Assembly (NCBI GenBank): GCA_902515455.1
Contig: CABXUO010000010.1
Location: 1-40,503, forward strand
Source of the DNA: an uncultured SAR86 cluster bacterium
GTDB lineage: Bacteria > Pseudomonadota > Gammaproteobacteria > Magnimaribacterales > D2472
Direction of reading: 5' to 3'
Length of the DNA: 40,503 nt
The position numbers and the translations under genes were made by a program. Below, piece by piece: positions 1-8,177 of this stretch. The notes beneath the pieces are model-generated. The model ran no database searches, had not been told where the DNA came from, and saw only the letters and a program-made list of their open reading frames with translations. Position 1 is the first letter of the stretch. The number at the start of each line of letters is the position of its first letter.

Positions 1-1031
1 GATTAGTTCCAGTAATGGCAATAATCTATTTTGGAGGAGCTTTAGTTGTTGTAATAGAAAATTATCATAATATTATCCCTTCATTTAACTCTATATTCTC
101 ACAAGTCTTCTCAGGATCAGCAGCAGTTGGCGGTTTTCTCGGTGCTAGTTTTGCTATGAGTTTAAAGCTTGGCGTTGCAAGAGGACTCTATTCAAATGAA
201 GCTGGACAAGGTTCTTCGCCTATAGCCCATGCTTCTGCTAAAACTGAGCACTCTATAGAGCAAGGAATGGTCTCAATTCTAGAACCATTCATAGATACTA
301 TTGTAGTCTGCAGCGTAACAGCTCTTGTTATCTTATCTAGTGGAGCTTGGACTCAAAAATATGAAAATACATTTGAAAGATCATCCATGGCAATTTTTGT
401 TGGTGAATACAATGAGTCCAATGTGAATGATGTTGAAGAGCTTGGTAAATATATTCTTGATGCAAGAAAGTTTACAAATAATACTTCGGCCGTAGAAAAT
501 TTCTCTGGAGATTTAAACATCATTAGTGGTGAATTAGAACAAGATGGAATAACAATTTTTCACAACAATTCTATTGCTGAAGATGTTAGATTTTATAAAC
601 AAAATATTTTATATGATGGAACTATTAAAATTAATGATGGTGTAATTTCTGATAATTCAATTCAGGTTAAAGGAAAATCTCTGATTCATTCTGCAGAACT
701 TACCTCTAAAGCCTTTGGCTCAGGTATTTTGGGGCTATATGGAGAATATATAGTAGCTATAGGACTGCTTTTATTTGCATTTTCAACAGCTATAGCGTGG
801 TCCTACTATGGTGATAGGTCAACAGCATATATTTTTGGAGAATCTGCTGTTCCATGGTATCGAATTCTTTATGTTATTTGTTTTATAGCTGCTGCAATTA
901 TTGATACAACTGTTATATGGAATATAGCTTATGTAGTTGTTGCACTTGTTACAATTCCAAATTTATTTGCCATGTTTATATTAAGAAAAGAAATGAGAGA
1001 GCAAGTAGATAATTACATAGTCGAAAAGTAA
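1..1031 (+). CDS. AGCS-family sodium:alanine/glycine symporter, C-terminal part (5' end outside window)
   Basis: This is the 3' part of an inner-membrane Na+-coupled small amino acid carrier. The frame is open from base 3, so the first in-frame ATG at 15 is internal. The segment NEAGQGSSPIAHASAKTEH (residues 61-79 counted from that ATG) and the following helix are diagnostic of the AGCS (alanine or glycine:cation symporter) family. Hydrophobic helices cover about residues 1-20, 35-57, 88-110, 238-265 and 283-325. An unusual hydrophilic segment of about 115 residues (112-228, DNA about 348-700) sits between two helices. The gene ends 2 bases before the stop of the convergent hisIE gene. Substrate is inferred from the family only; alanine, glycine or another neutral amino acid are all possible. 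Confidence 0.9.
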   Translation, partial: LVPVMAIIYFGGALVVVIENYHNIIPSFNSIFSQVFSGSAAVGGFLGASFAMSLKLGVARGLYSNEAGQGSSPIAHASAKTEHSIEQGMVSILEPFIDTIVVCSVTALVILSSGAWTQKYENTFERSSMAIFVGEYNESNVNDVEELGKYILDARKFTNNTSAVENFSGDLNIISGELEQDGITIFHNNSIAEDVRFYKQNILYDGTIKINDGVISDNSIQVKGKSLIHSAELTSKAFGSGILGLYGEYIVAIGLLLFAFSTAIAWSYYGDRSTAYIFGESAVPWYRILYVICFIAAAIIDTTVIWNIAYVVVALVTIPNLFAMFILRKEMREQVDNYIVEK

Positions 1032-1039
1032 TATTACTT
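1026..1039. other. 14-bp perfect palindrome over two convergent stop codons
   Basis: AAGTAATATTACTT contains the TAA stop of the symporter gene (1029-1031) and the complement of the TAA stop of hisIE (1034-1036). It has no loop and no T-run, so it is not a recognisable intrinsic terminator. It may be a by-product of two TAA stops facing each other. Confidence 0.4.
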
Positions 1040-1624
1040 AGATCTTAGCTCAAGCTCATCTAGCACATCACTAAATTTGAGATTTTGCGCTCTAAGCATG
1101 ACTAACAAGTGATACATTAAATCAGCAGATTCGCTGATAACTCTTCCATCTTTTGTTACCGCAGCAATTGATACTTCACCTGCTTCTTCCGTAACTTTTT
1201 TGGCTATTTCTTTAATTCCATCCTTATATAGCTGATATGTGTAAGATGACATATCTGCTTCTTCAATTCGATGATCTATGGTTTGCTCAAGATTTTTAAT
1301 TAGGTTTATTGATGATGGAGCATCAAGAAAACAAGAATTCCTTCCAAGATGGCATGTTGGTCCCTTATTTTCTGCAAGAATTAAGAGCGTATCATTATCG
1401 CAGTCATGAAAAATTTTCTTGATTGCTAATTTGTTCCCTGAGGTTTCTCCTTTTGTCCAAATACATTGCCTTGTTCTACTGAAAAATGTTGCCAATCCTG
1501 AGGATTGACTAATTTTTAACGCTTCTTCATTCATATATCCAAGCATTAAAACCTGAAGTGATTGGTGATCTTGGATAATTGCAGGGATAAGACCGTTTAC
1601 CTTTTTCCAGTCGAGTTTAATCAT
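1034..1624 (-). CDS. hisI: Bifunctional phosphoribosyl-AMP cyclohydrolase / phosphoribosyl-ATP pyrophosphatase
   Basis: Catalyses steps 2 and 3 of histidine synthesis in the cytoplasm: PR-ATP to PR-AMP (HisE activity), then ring opening to ProFAR (HisI activity). The cyclohydrolase domain covers about residues 1-108, with metal-binding aspartates in DCDND (74-78) and zinc cysteines C91 and C98 in GPTCHLGRNSC. The pyrophosphatase domain covers about 112-196, with KVTEEAGEVSIAA and the ESADLMYHLLVML helix. At 196 residues it matches the enterobacterial HisIE fusion. It is the last gene of the his operon, 2 bases after hisF. It converges on the symporter gene with only 2 bases between the stops. 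Confidence 0.97.
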   Translation of the reverse strand: MIKLDWKKVNGLIPAIIQDHQSLQVLMLGYMNEEALKISQSSGLATFFSRTRQCIWTKGETSGNKLAIKKIFHDCDNDTLLILAENKGPTCHLGRNSCFLDAPSSINLIKNLEQTIDHRIEEADMSSYTYQLYKDGIKEIAKKVTEEAGEVSIAAVTKDGRVISESADLMYHLLVMLRAQNLKFSDVLDELELRSK

Positions 1625-1626
1625 AT

Positions 1627-2394
1627 TTAGATCCTTATATTAATTTTTTTTTCTACTAAAGAAGATTTGATTTGAGAAATTGAATATTCACCACTATGAA
1701 ATATGCTTGCTGCTAATGCACCATCTACATTTGTTCCTTTGAACACATTAATAAAATCCTCTTTGCAACCAGCACCTCCTGATGCAATCATCGGTAAATT
1801 ACAAACACTGCTAAGTTTTTTAAGCAACTTAATGTCATATCCATTTCTCATCCCGTCTTTATTCATTGAATTTATTACAACTTCTCCAGCGCCAAGGTCT
1901 TGAACCTCCTTAATCCATTCCATTGCATTAATGCCTGTTGAATGAGCGGTAGTTTCGTTTCCAGTCTTAGCAAAAAGATAGTCTTTATTATCAACAGTTT
2001 TTATATCCATACCTATAACTACACACTGGGATCCAAATTCGTTACTAAGTTGATTTATCAATTTTGGATTTTCTAGGGCAGGGGTATTAATTGATATTTT
2101 ATCTGCACCTAAATTTAGAATTGATCTTGCATCATCAATTGATTTAATTCCTCCAGCAACACAAAAAGGAATATTGATTACATCAGAAATTTTTGAAACC
2201 CATTCTTTCTTCACTGTCGCTCCAACTGTGCTCGCACTAATATCATAAAATACTAGTTCGTCAGCACCTTCTGTTGAATATTTTCTTGCTAAATCAACTA
2301 TAGAGCCGACAATTTTATGATTTTTGAACTGAACTCCTTTAACGACCTTGCCATCTCTTACATCTAAGCATGGTATTACTCTTCTAGTAATCAC
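1627..2394 (-). CDS. hisF: Imidazole glycerol phosphate synthase, cyclase subunit
   Basis: TIM-barrel synthase subunit that uses ammonia delivered by HisH to turn PRFAR into imidazole glycerol phosphate and AICAR. The N-terminus RVIPCLDVRDGKVVKGVQF carries the catalytic Asp11, and GMDIK carries the second acid at about residue 130. Phosphate-binding glycine loops (CVAGGI, MIASGGAG) are present. At 255 residues it is close to the usual 258. It overlaps hisA by 11 bases, so the two are probably translationally coupled. HisF and HisA are homologous half-barrel duplications, and both are intact here. Confidence 0.98.
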   Translation of the reverse strand: MITRRVIPCLDVRDGKVVKGVQFKNHKIVGSIVDLARKYSTEGADELVFYDISASTVGATVKKEWVSKISDVINIPFCVAGGIKSIDDARSILNLGADKISINTPALENPKLINQLSNEFGSQCVVIGMDIKTVDNKDYLFAKTGNETTAHSTGINAMEWIKEVQDLGAGEVVINSMNKDGMRNGYDIKLLKKLSSVCNLPMIASGGAGCKEDFINVFKGTNVDGALAASIFHSGEYSISQIKSSLVEKKINIRI

Positions 2395-3103
2395 TATTCA
2401 ACTCAGACAAAGTTATTTGTTTTTCATAGATAGCTTTACCAACTATGGATTCCTTAATTTTGATGCGTTTTAATTCAGATAAATCATTAATTGAAGTGAT
2501 ACCGCCAGATGCTATTAAATTAATTGAAGGATTCTTTGCTAAAATTTTCTTATATGTTCTGAAGCTTGGGCCCTGCATGACTCCGTCTAGAGAAATATCA
2601 GTAGCAAGAAAGTTTTTAAAGTGAGAATTATCAGATATAAAGTCAAATAAATTGATATGGCTATTATCTTGCCATCCATGAGTATAAATATATGGAATTC
2701 CTTCAGTCTCCATGAAGTCTATTGCTAAAATAATTTGTTCCGGATTAAATTTTTTTTTAATTTCCTCTAAAAAACCTTTTGCAAATATTGATGTTCCGAT
2801 AATGATTCTTGAGATTCCCATATCTATTATCTTTAGAGCATCATCGATTGTTCTTATGCCACCTCCAACTTGTATCCTAAGATTAGGAATTTTTACTAAT
2901 TCTTTGATAACAGAAATATTTGACTGATTACCTGTTTGAGCTCCATCAAGATCAACCACATGAAGATAATTAAAATTATTTTTTAAGAAAAATTTTGCTT
3001 GATCAATCGGATCTTTATTGTACTCAGTCATATTATTGAAATCTCCCTTTAGTAGACGTACACAAGATCCGTTCTTTAAATCAATTGCTGGAAAAATCTT
3101 CAT
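2384..3103 (-). CDS. hisA: ProFAR isomerase, 1-(5-phosphoribosyl)-5-[(5-phosphoribosylamino)methylideneamino]imidazole-4-carboxamide isomerase
   Basis: Amadori isomerase converting ProFAR to PRFAR, the fourth step of the pathway. The barrel starts IFPAIDLKNGSCVRLLKGDF, containing the catalytic base Asp8. The second catalytic Asp lies in ATDISLDGVMQGP. Phosphate loops QVGGGIRT and IASGGITS are visible. Its 239 residues fit the family (E. coli 245). It sits between hisH (4-base overlap) and hisF (11-base overlap), as in the standard gammaproteobacterial his operon. Confidence 0.97.
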   Translation of the reverse strand: MKIFPAIDLKNGSCVRLLKGDFNNMTEYNKDPIDQAKFFLKNNFNYLHVVDLDGAQTGNQSNISVIKELVKIPNLRIQVGGGIRTIDDALKIIDMGISRIIIGTSIFAKGFLEEIKKKFNPEQIILAIDFMETEGIPYIYTHGWQDNSHINLFDFISDNSHFKNFLATDISLDGVMQGPSFRTYKKILAKNPSINLIASGGITSINDLSELKRIKIKESIVGKAIYEKQITLSELNSDY

Positions 3104-3681
3104 GATTTTTGAAAAAAATATTGCAAAAAATATTCACCAGCTTCTGATGACTTTTCAGGATGAAATTGGCATCCTAAGAAATTATTTTTTTCTACAACTG
3201 AAGTAAATATATCTCCATACTCTGATGTTGCAGTTGTATGTTTTTGGGTGGCGGAATAATAACTATTTGCAAAATAATAATAGTTATTAAATTTTTTTAG
3301 CTTTTGATCTGAAAACGTTACTTTATTCCATCCCATTTGAGGAACCTTTAAATCTGTTGATTTATCAAATTTTTGAATGTCTCCTTCGATCAATCCTAAA
3401 CACTTTGTATTACCTTCTGCAGAATATTCGAATAAAATCTGCATTCCTATACATATACCTAATACTGGTTGCTTTAAATTATTTATAACATCAACTAGAT
3501 TCTTTTTTTTGAGTTCACTCATAACATTTTTAGCAGATCCAACACCGGGAAGAATTACAAATGAAGCTTTCATAATTTCATCCGCAATATCAGTGATAAC
3601 ATACGATTTATTCAATCTATCAATTGATTTGGCTACAGAGCGGAGATTCGAACCTCCGCTATCAATAATTGCAACAGTCAT
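3100..3681 (-). CDS. hisH: Imidazole glycerol phosphate synthase, glutaminase subunit
   Basis: Class I glutamine amidotransferase that supplies ammonia to HisF. The nucleophile is Cys77 in LGICIGMQ, and the remaining triad residues are His174 and Glu176 in CQFHPEKS. The oxyanion-loop region LPGVGSA is present near residue 44. Length is 193 residues (E. coli 196). It overlaps both hisDB and hisA by 4 bases (ATGA type), typical of coupled translation of a complex. The stretch usually reading FVHSYY is FANSYY here, a conservative-looking change at a position that is not catalytic. Confidence 0.97.
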   Translation of the reverse strand: MTVAIIDSGGSNLRSVAKSIDRLNKSYVITDIADEIMKASFVILPGVGSAKNVMSELKKKNLVDVINNLKQPVLGICIGMQILFEYSAEGNTKCLGLIEGDIQKFDKSTDLKVPQMGWNKVTFSDQKLKKFNNYYYFANSYYSATQKHTTATSEYGDIFTSVVEKNNFLGCQFHPEKSSEAGEYFLQYFFQKS

Positions 3682-5549
3682 ATTAACCCTTTAGTTGATA
3701 CAACCTCATTTGATTCAACAACAATTGCAGATCTAAGGCATCTAGCAAATGTTTTAAAAGTTGCTTCAAGTAGGTGATGAGAGTTTTTTCCATCAGTTTC
3801 TATATGACATGTAAAGGCAGCAGCATTTATGAGTGAGACAAAAAAATGTTCAAACATTTCGGTTGGAAAATCTCCAACCATCTCCCTTAATTCAGAGCAC
3901 TTAAACTTAAGAAACCTTCTGGTACATAAATCTATACTGACATTACATTTCACTTCATCCATAACCAAAGTTTCATTGGATGCATATCTAGAAATTCCAT
4001 TTCTATCTTCAAGAGCTTTATTTATTGCTGATCCCAAAGTAATAGCAACGTCTTCAATTGAATGATGTTCATCTATTTCAAGATCTCCAAGACAAGTGAT
4101 ATTCAGATCTATAGAGCCATGTTTAGAGAATTGCTCGAGTAAATGATCGAGATAATCAATGCCAGTATTAATGTTATATTTTCCCGTCCCATCCAAGTTT
4201 AGATTTATGTATATGGATGTCTCATTTGTTTTTCTTATTTCTGTAGATATTCTTGAACGAGATTTTTGGTTTGCAAGATTCTCTCGAATTTTTACAGCTT
4301 TTGCATGAGCATCAAGATTTTCAGCATTTGCCATAGAAATTACGGTATCTTTAATATTTAAAAATCCTTCAGACGAAGCAGTTTGAACACTTATCTGTTT
4401 ACCAAAGTCTCTAATTCCTAAACCAGAAAAAACTTTTGCCATGCCATTAGTTGGTAGAACGTGATTTGTTCCAGAGGAATAATCACCAAATGATTCGGGA
4501 CTCAAGGAACCACAAAAAATAGATCCAGCATTATTAATTTTTGCTAACGGAAGAGCATAATCATCATCTAATAAAATTAAATGTTCAGGAGCACATTCGT
4601 TTATTAAATTGATACAGTCATTGAATGACTTAAATTTAATAAGCATTAAGTTGGATAAACTTTCTTTAAGAATATTCTGCCTTGATAGTGAGGTAAGCTG
4701 CTTTTTAACTTCTTTTTTTACATTGTTTAATAAGGTTAGATTTTTTGAGAGAACAAAAGCTCTAGCCGCTGAATCATGTTCAAGTTGAGAAAGGACATCT
4801 GCTGCAATCAGATTAACCTTAGAAATATCGTTTGATACAACCATGACCTCGCTTGGTCCAGCAGGTAAATCAATAGCCACATCCTCAGAACACAATTTTT
4901 TTGCTGCGTTTACATAGGCATTTCCAGGCCCAAATATCTTATCTACTTTTGGTATGACTGTTGTTCCATATGCCATTGCAAATATAGCTTGAGAACCACC
5001 AACCTTATAAATAGAAGAAATGCCAAATATTTTCGCTATCCATAATATTTCTGGAGCTATTGATCCTGATGAAGATGGGGGAGTGCAAACTATTATATTT
5101 TTACACCCAGCAATGGAAGCTGGAATTAGTTGCATTAAGAATGATGAAATTAATGGAGCTGTTCCTCCTGGAACATAAATTCCGACAGATTCAATTGGTC
5201 TAAATTCTTTCCAAATGGATATTCCTTTAGTAGTTTCTATAGAAGACGAAACTAAACTCTTTTTTTCATTTTCACAAACTATTTTGATGTTATTAGCAGA
5301 ATTTAATATTGCTTGTTTTAAATCATCTGAAATTGAATTCTCTGCACTATTAATCTCCGATGTTCGTACTTTAAATGATGAAATTTTAGGAAGATTTAAT
5401 TCTTCATTTATGTAATTAAAGGCTTTGGTTCCATTTTTTAAAACTAATTCTTTATATCTCAGTACAGTATTTTCAACTTCCTGTATATCATTAACACTTG
5501 ATTGCCAGTTAATGGAAGAATTAGATTTTGATCGATTAATTAGCTTCAT
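3678..5549 (-). CDS. hisD: HisD-HisB fusion: histidinol dehydrogenase plus imidazoleglycerol-phosphate dehydratase
   Basis: One 623-residue frame carries two histidine enzymes. Residues about 1-428 are histidinol dehydrogenase (last two oxidations to histidine): the signature IDLPAGPSEVMVV (226-238) leads to zinc ligands Q255 and H258, with D356 in FGDYSSG and H415 in LDAHAKA; CAPEHL carries the catalytic Glu-His. Residues about 432-623 are the IGP dehydratase domain of HisB: EHHSIED (494-500) and HHLLEATFK (591-599) hold the manganese histidines and glutamates. The dehydratase part lacks a start codon of its own, and its usual first residues follow the HisD end almost without linker. Relative to the E. 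coli order, hisC and the phosphatase half of hisB are missing exactly at the junction. The gene follows the hisG stop directly (TAAATG) and overlaps hisH by 4 bases. Confidence 0.95.
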   Translation of the reverse strand: MKLINRSKSNSSINWQSSVNDIQEVENTVLRYKELVLKNGTKAFNYINEELNLPKISSFKVRTSEINSAENSISDDLKQAILNSANNIKIVCENEKKSLVSSSIETTKGISIWKEFRPIESVGIYVPGGTAPLISSFLMQLIPASIAGCKNIIVCTPPSSSGSIAPEILWIAKIFGISSIYKVGGSQAIFAMAYGTTVIPKVDKIFGPGNAYVNAAKKLCSEDVAIDLPAGPSEVMVVSNDISKVNLIAADVLSQLEHDSAARAFVLSKNLTLLNNVKKEVKKQLTSLSRQNILKESLSNLMLIKFKSFNDCINLINECAPEHLILLDDDYALPLAKINNAGSIFCGSLSPESFGDYSSGTNHVLPTNGMAKVFSGLGIRDFGKQISVQTASSEGFLNIKDTVISMANAENLDAHAKAVKIRENLANQKSRSRISTEIRKTNETSIYINLNLDGTGKYNINTGIDYLDHLLEQFSKHGSIDLNITCLGDLEIDEHHSIEDVAITLGSAINKALEDRNGISRYASNETLVMDEVKCNVSIDLCTRRFLKFKCSELREMVGDFPTEMFEHFFVSLINAAAFTCHIETDGKNSHHLLEATFKTFARCLRSAIVVESNEVVSTKGLI

Positions 5550-6416
5550 TTAATTGAGAATTTTTTCGACAGGCATAACTAAGATTGAAGATGCGCCATT
5601 TGATTTGAGTTTTTCCATCGTCTCCCAAAAAACAGGCTCACTGCAAAGCGCATGAATTGCAACCTTATCTTGCTGTTGTAATGGAATAATAGTTGGTGAG
5701 TCTGCGCCTGGAAGTAATTTACATATTTTATCGATTGATTTTGTTTCCGCATTTAGCATTACATATTTGCTTTCTGCAGCATTAATTACACCCTCAAATC
5801 TTTTAATTAAATCAAGAATACTTTTATCTTTTATCTTTTTGTACGAGCTAGATGCGATAAGAACTGCTTCTGAATCCATTAGAGTTTTAAATTCAATTAA
5901 ATTATTTGCTTCAAGTGTTGCCCCAGATGAAACAAGGTCGCAAATGCAATCAGCAATTCCTATATATGGAGTAAGTTCAACAGAACCATTAATTTTAATT
6001 ACTTCAGCATTAATATTTTTAGCCTTCAAGAATTTCTTCACCAAACCTGGATAAGAGGTAGCAATAATTTTATTCTTTAATGATCTGATCCCAGAATTCA
6101 TTGGTTTAGCAAATGCTAGCCTGCATTTAGAAAATCCTAGATTTAATACTGATTTAGCTGTAATTTTTTTGTTTGTAGCGACTTGTTCAGCCAATACATT
6201 CTGACCAATAATCCCTAGATCAGCTACTCCCTTAGATACTAGAGAGGGTATATCGTCATCTCTTACTAACAATATATCTATATTCATATTTGAGGATCGA
6301 GCTAATAATTTATCTCCACTAGTAGAAAAATTTATTCCAGATTTAATTAATAAATTCTTACTACTATCAAATAGCCTGCCTTTTCGTTGAATTGCAATGG
6401 TAATTTTTTTTGTCAT
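5550..6416 (-). CDS. hisG: ATP phosphoribosyltransferase, long form
   Basis: First and flux-controlling enzyme of histidine synthesis, joining ATP and PRPP. The start reads TKKITIAIQRKGRLFD, typical of the long HisG. The body includes VSKGVADLGIIGQNVL and the PRPP-binding region ISDLVSSG-like segment (here CDLVSSGATLEAN). At 288 residues it includes the C-terminal ACT-like regulatory domain (last about 75 residues, ending ILVMPVEKIL) that gives histidine feedback inhibition, so no HisZ partner is needed. An AAGGA ribosome-binding site overlaps the stop of the trpR-like gene three bases upstream. Confidence 0.97.
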   Translation of the reverse strand: MTKKITIAIQRKGRLFDSSKNLLIKSGINFSTSGDKLLARSSNMNIDILLVRDDDIPSLVSKGVADLGIIGQNVLAEQVATNKKITAKSVLNLGFSKCRLAFAKPMNSGIRSLKNKIIATSYPGLVKKFLKAKNINAEVIKINGSVELTPYIGIADCICDLVSSGATLEANNLIEFKTLMDSEAVLIASSSYKKIKDKSILDLIKRFEGVINAAESKYVMLNAETKSIDKICKLLPGADSPTIIPLQQQDKVAIHALCSEPVFWETMEKLKSNGASSILVMPVEKILN

Positions 6417-6419
6417 TTA

Positions 6420-6677
6420 TCAATCCTTCTTTAATAGACTCAAATATCCTTTGTTAGATTCTTTAAATAAAAATCTAGCAACTCTGGTGACTGTGGCAGT
6501 TGAGGTATTAAGCTTTGATGCAATATCTCTATAAGTTGAATTACCCTTATATAAAAGCTGAGCAACTTCCCATCTTTCTTGCATGGCTTCGATTTCTGCA
6601 GGCGTACATAAATCTTTCAAGAAATTTTCTATATCTTTATCAGAATTTAACTTTTTTAATGCTGTCGATAATTTCAT
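6420..6677 (-). CDS. TrpR-like (YerC/YecD-type) DNA-binding repressor, first gene of the his operon
   Basis: An 85-residue all-helical DNA-binding protein. The segment LCTPAEIEAMQERWEVAQLL (23-42), followed by a helix-turn-helix STYRDIASKLNTSTATVTRV (47-66), matches the TrpR-related YerC/YecD family. Members of this family have been linked to histidine metabolism (called HisR in some regulon reconstructions, as I recall). Position as the first gene of the his operon, with a strong palindrome over its own promoter, suggests an autoregulated histidine-responsive repressor. The ligand is inferred. No Shine-Dalgarno is visible, and the -10 lies 6 bases before the ATG, so the mRNA may be leaderless. 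There is no room for a His-rich leader peptide or attenuator. Confidence 0.88.
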   Translation of the reverse strand: MKLSTALKKLNSDKDIENFLKDLCTPAEIEAMQERWEVAQLLYKGNSTYRDIASKLNTSTATVTRVARFLFKESNKGYLSLLKKD

Positions 6678-6683
6678 GAGCAG

Positions 6684-6712
6684 ATTCTATATGTTTTAGC
6701 ATGTTAAAACAA
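6684..6712 (-). promoter_or_regulatory. his operon promoter with overlapping palindromic operator
   Basis: Reading leftward, TTGTTT (6712-6707) and TAGAAT (6689-6684) are separated by exactly 17 bases and form a sigma-70-like promoter whose predicted start is the A of the ATG at 6677. Between and over these elements lies TGTTTTAGCATGTTAAAACA (6692-6711), 18 of 20 positions symmetric around CATG. A second nested symmetry pairs ATGTTTT (6691-6697) with AAAACAT (6714-6720). A repressor bound here would block polymerase. The best candidate is the TrpR-like protein encoded directly downstream. Confidence 0.7.
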
Positions 6713-6764
6713 CAAAACATTAAATTAATTTTTATTTTATGAAATAAGATAAAATAATTTTATA

Positions 6765-7649
6765 ATGTCTATATCAAAACCAAAATACTTATTTATTGGA
6801 TTAGGTACTATGGGTTACTCGATGGCTGGGCATCTGTCAAAGCAGAAAGACATAGATTTATTTATTTTTAATAGATCGAAACATGCCTCAAAAAAATGGT
6901 TATCTAATTTTAAAGGGCAAGAATTTATAAAAGATAAGTTTTCGGAAATTAAATTCAATGGTCTTATTTTATGTCTGAAGGATGATGCAGCAATTCTTAA
7001 TATTTTGTTTAAGCAAAATTTTATTCAGTTGATTAAATCAAGAGGTTTCATTTTAGATCATTCCACTACATCGCTAGAGCTTATTAATGAGGTTGCACTT
7101 AATAATAAATTTATTTCAAAAAACCTTTCATTTTTTGATGCGCCAGTAAGTGGGGGAGAGATGGGGGCAATAAATGGCACTCTTTCAATAATGTATGGAG
7201 GTCCAAGCAGTAAGAGCAATTTAATAAAAAAAATAATGGATTCTTATTCAAGCTCTATTACCAAGATTGGGCCTAGCGGTCATGGTCAACTAACAAAAAT
7301 GGTTAATCAACTATGTATTGCAGGTTTACTTCAAGGTTTAGCTGAAGCTATCACTCTCGGCAAATCGTCAAATCTAAATATGAATAAAGTTTTTGATGCA
7401 ATCTCTGGTGGTGCTGCTCAGTCATGGCAGATGGATAATCGATTTAAAACCATGGTTAATGATAGTTTTGATTTTGGCTTTGCTGTAGATTTAATGATTA
7501 AAGATCTTCGAATAGCACTTAAACAAGCAAATTTAAATGACTTGAATTTAAACACATCAAAAGCTGTGCTAAGAAATTATCAAAAGCTCTCTCGTAATGA
7601 TTTTGGCAAGCTTGATACGTCAAGCTTAATAAAGATTTTAAAATTGTAA
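6765..7649 (+). CDS. NAD(P)-dependent beta-hydroxyacid dehydrogenase (3-hydroxyisobutyrate / tartronate-semialdehyde reductase type)
   Basis: A 294-residue soluble oxidoreductase of the beta-hydroxyacid dehydrogenase family. The Rossmann motif GLGTMG is at 12-17. The substrate motif DAPVSGGEMGA is at 125-135, and the catalytic lysine K178 lies in SGHGQLTKMVNQ. After the second strand the sequence FNRSKH (basic and small residues rather than an acid) hints at NADPH preference, which is inference. Candidate substrates are 2-hydroxy-3-oxopropionate, 3-hydroxyisobutyrate or succinic semialdehyde. It is divergent from the his operon and shares its 87-bp promoter region. No Shine-Dalgarno is visible. 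A TATAAT overlaps the start and TAAAAT lies 9 bases before it. A terminator follows at once. Confidence 0.85.
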   Translation: MSISKPKYLFIGLGTMGYSMAGHLSKQKDIDLFIFNRSKHASKKWLSNFKGQEFIKDKFSEIKFNGLILCLKDDAAILNILFKQNFIQLIKSRGFILDHSTTSLELINEVALNNKFISKNLSFFDAPVSGGEMGAINGTLSIMYGGPSSKSNLIKKIMDSYSSSITKIGPSGHGQLTKMVNQLCIAGLLQGLAEAITLGKSSNLNMNKVFDAISGGAAQSWQMDNRFKTMVNDSFDFGFAVDLMIKDLRIALKQANLNDLNLNTSKAVLRNYQKLSRNDFGKLDTSSLIKILKL

Positions 7650-7673
7650 AAAAGCCTGCAAATGCAGGCTTTT
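7650..7673. terminator. Bidirectional intrinsic terminator, GCCTGC stem
   Basis: AAAAGCCTGC (7650-7659), loop AAAT, GCAGGCTTTT (7664-7673). The A-run and T-run make it usable in both directions. It serves the dehydrogenase gene (stop at 7649) on one strand and the 135-residue membrane protein gene on the other. Confidence 0.88.
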
Positions 7674-7690
7674 AATTTAGTAATTTACAC

Positions 7691-8098
7691 TTATTTTTTA
7701 ACCCACATAGGTCCTACAGACATGATTAGCACTGAAAGAATAAATAATCCCTGTATGACATCTGGCATAAGACTAAAACCAGCTCCAGGATCTGTGGCAC
7801 TTATTAATTCTGTTGCATAGGATGACAAAACTGCTCCTTCGGTCTGAATTGAAACCATTGCATTAGCAACACCATTTGCATTCCATTCAGAAAATGCAAA
7901 GTTATACATCCATCCATTTGCAACAAATAAACAAAAAACAGTTCCAGCTATTTTCATTAAAAGGGGCGTGTCAGGATTATTATAAATATTTTGTCCAGCT
8001 CTCATTCCAACCCATGAAAGAAATCCAAGGCCAAAAAACCATGCTCCTTGACCACCCGCAGCCATCCAAAGATGATTCCATAAATCTAATTCTGTCAT
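7691..8098 (-). CDS. Small three-helix membrane protein, paralogue of the next gene, function unknown
   Basis: A 135-residue hydrophobic protein that I do not recognise. Helices lie at about residues 17-37 (GAWFFGLGFLSWVGMRAG), 48-70 (MKIAGTVFCLFVANGWMYNF) and 113-132 (GLFILSVLIMSVGPMWV). A polar stretch at about 71-110 lies between helices 2 and 3. It aligns with the 130-residue protein at 8222-8614 through SWV..R, KI.G.VF.L.V, W..NANG/W..HANA-type, MP and SV.....P.W positions. A strong GGAG ribosome-binding site lies 8 bases before the ATG, unlike many genes here, suggesting high expression. It has its own terminator at 7650-7673. The pair may form a hetero-oligomer. Confidence 0.8.
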   Translation of the reverse strand: MTELDLWNHLWMAAGGQGAWFFGLGFLSWVGMRAGQNIYNNPDTPLLMKIAGTVFCLFVANGWMYNFAFSEWNANGVANAMVSIQTEGAVLSSYATELISATDPGAGFSLMPDVIQGLFILSVLIMSVGPMWVKK

Positions 8099-8177
8099 TT
8101 TTTTTCTCCGAAATAATATATTTTTTAATTAAAATATATGTACAAATAATACATACTTTTAGACATAACCTAAAGAT

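Noticed and set aside
3678..5549. HisD-HisB fusion as a sequencing or assembly error
   Set aside because: The join is smooth: HisD reaches its normal end and the dehydratase begins at its normal first residues without a stranded start codon, which a simple indel would usually leave.
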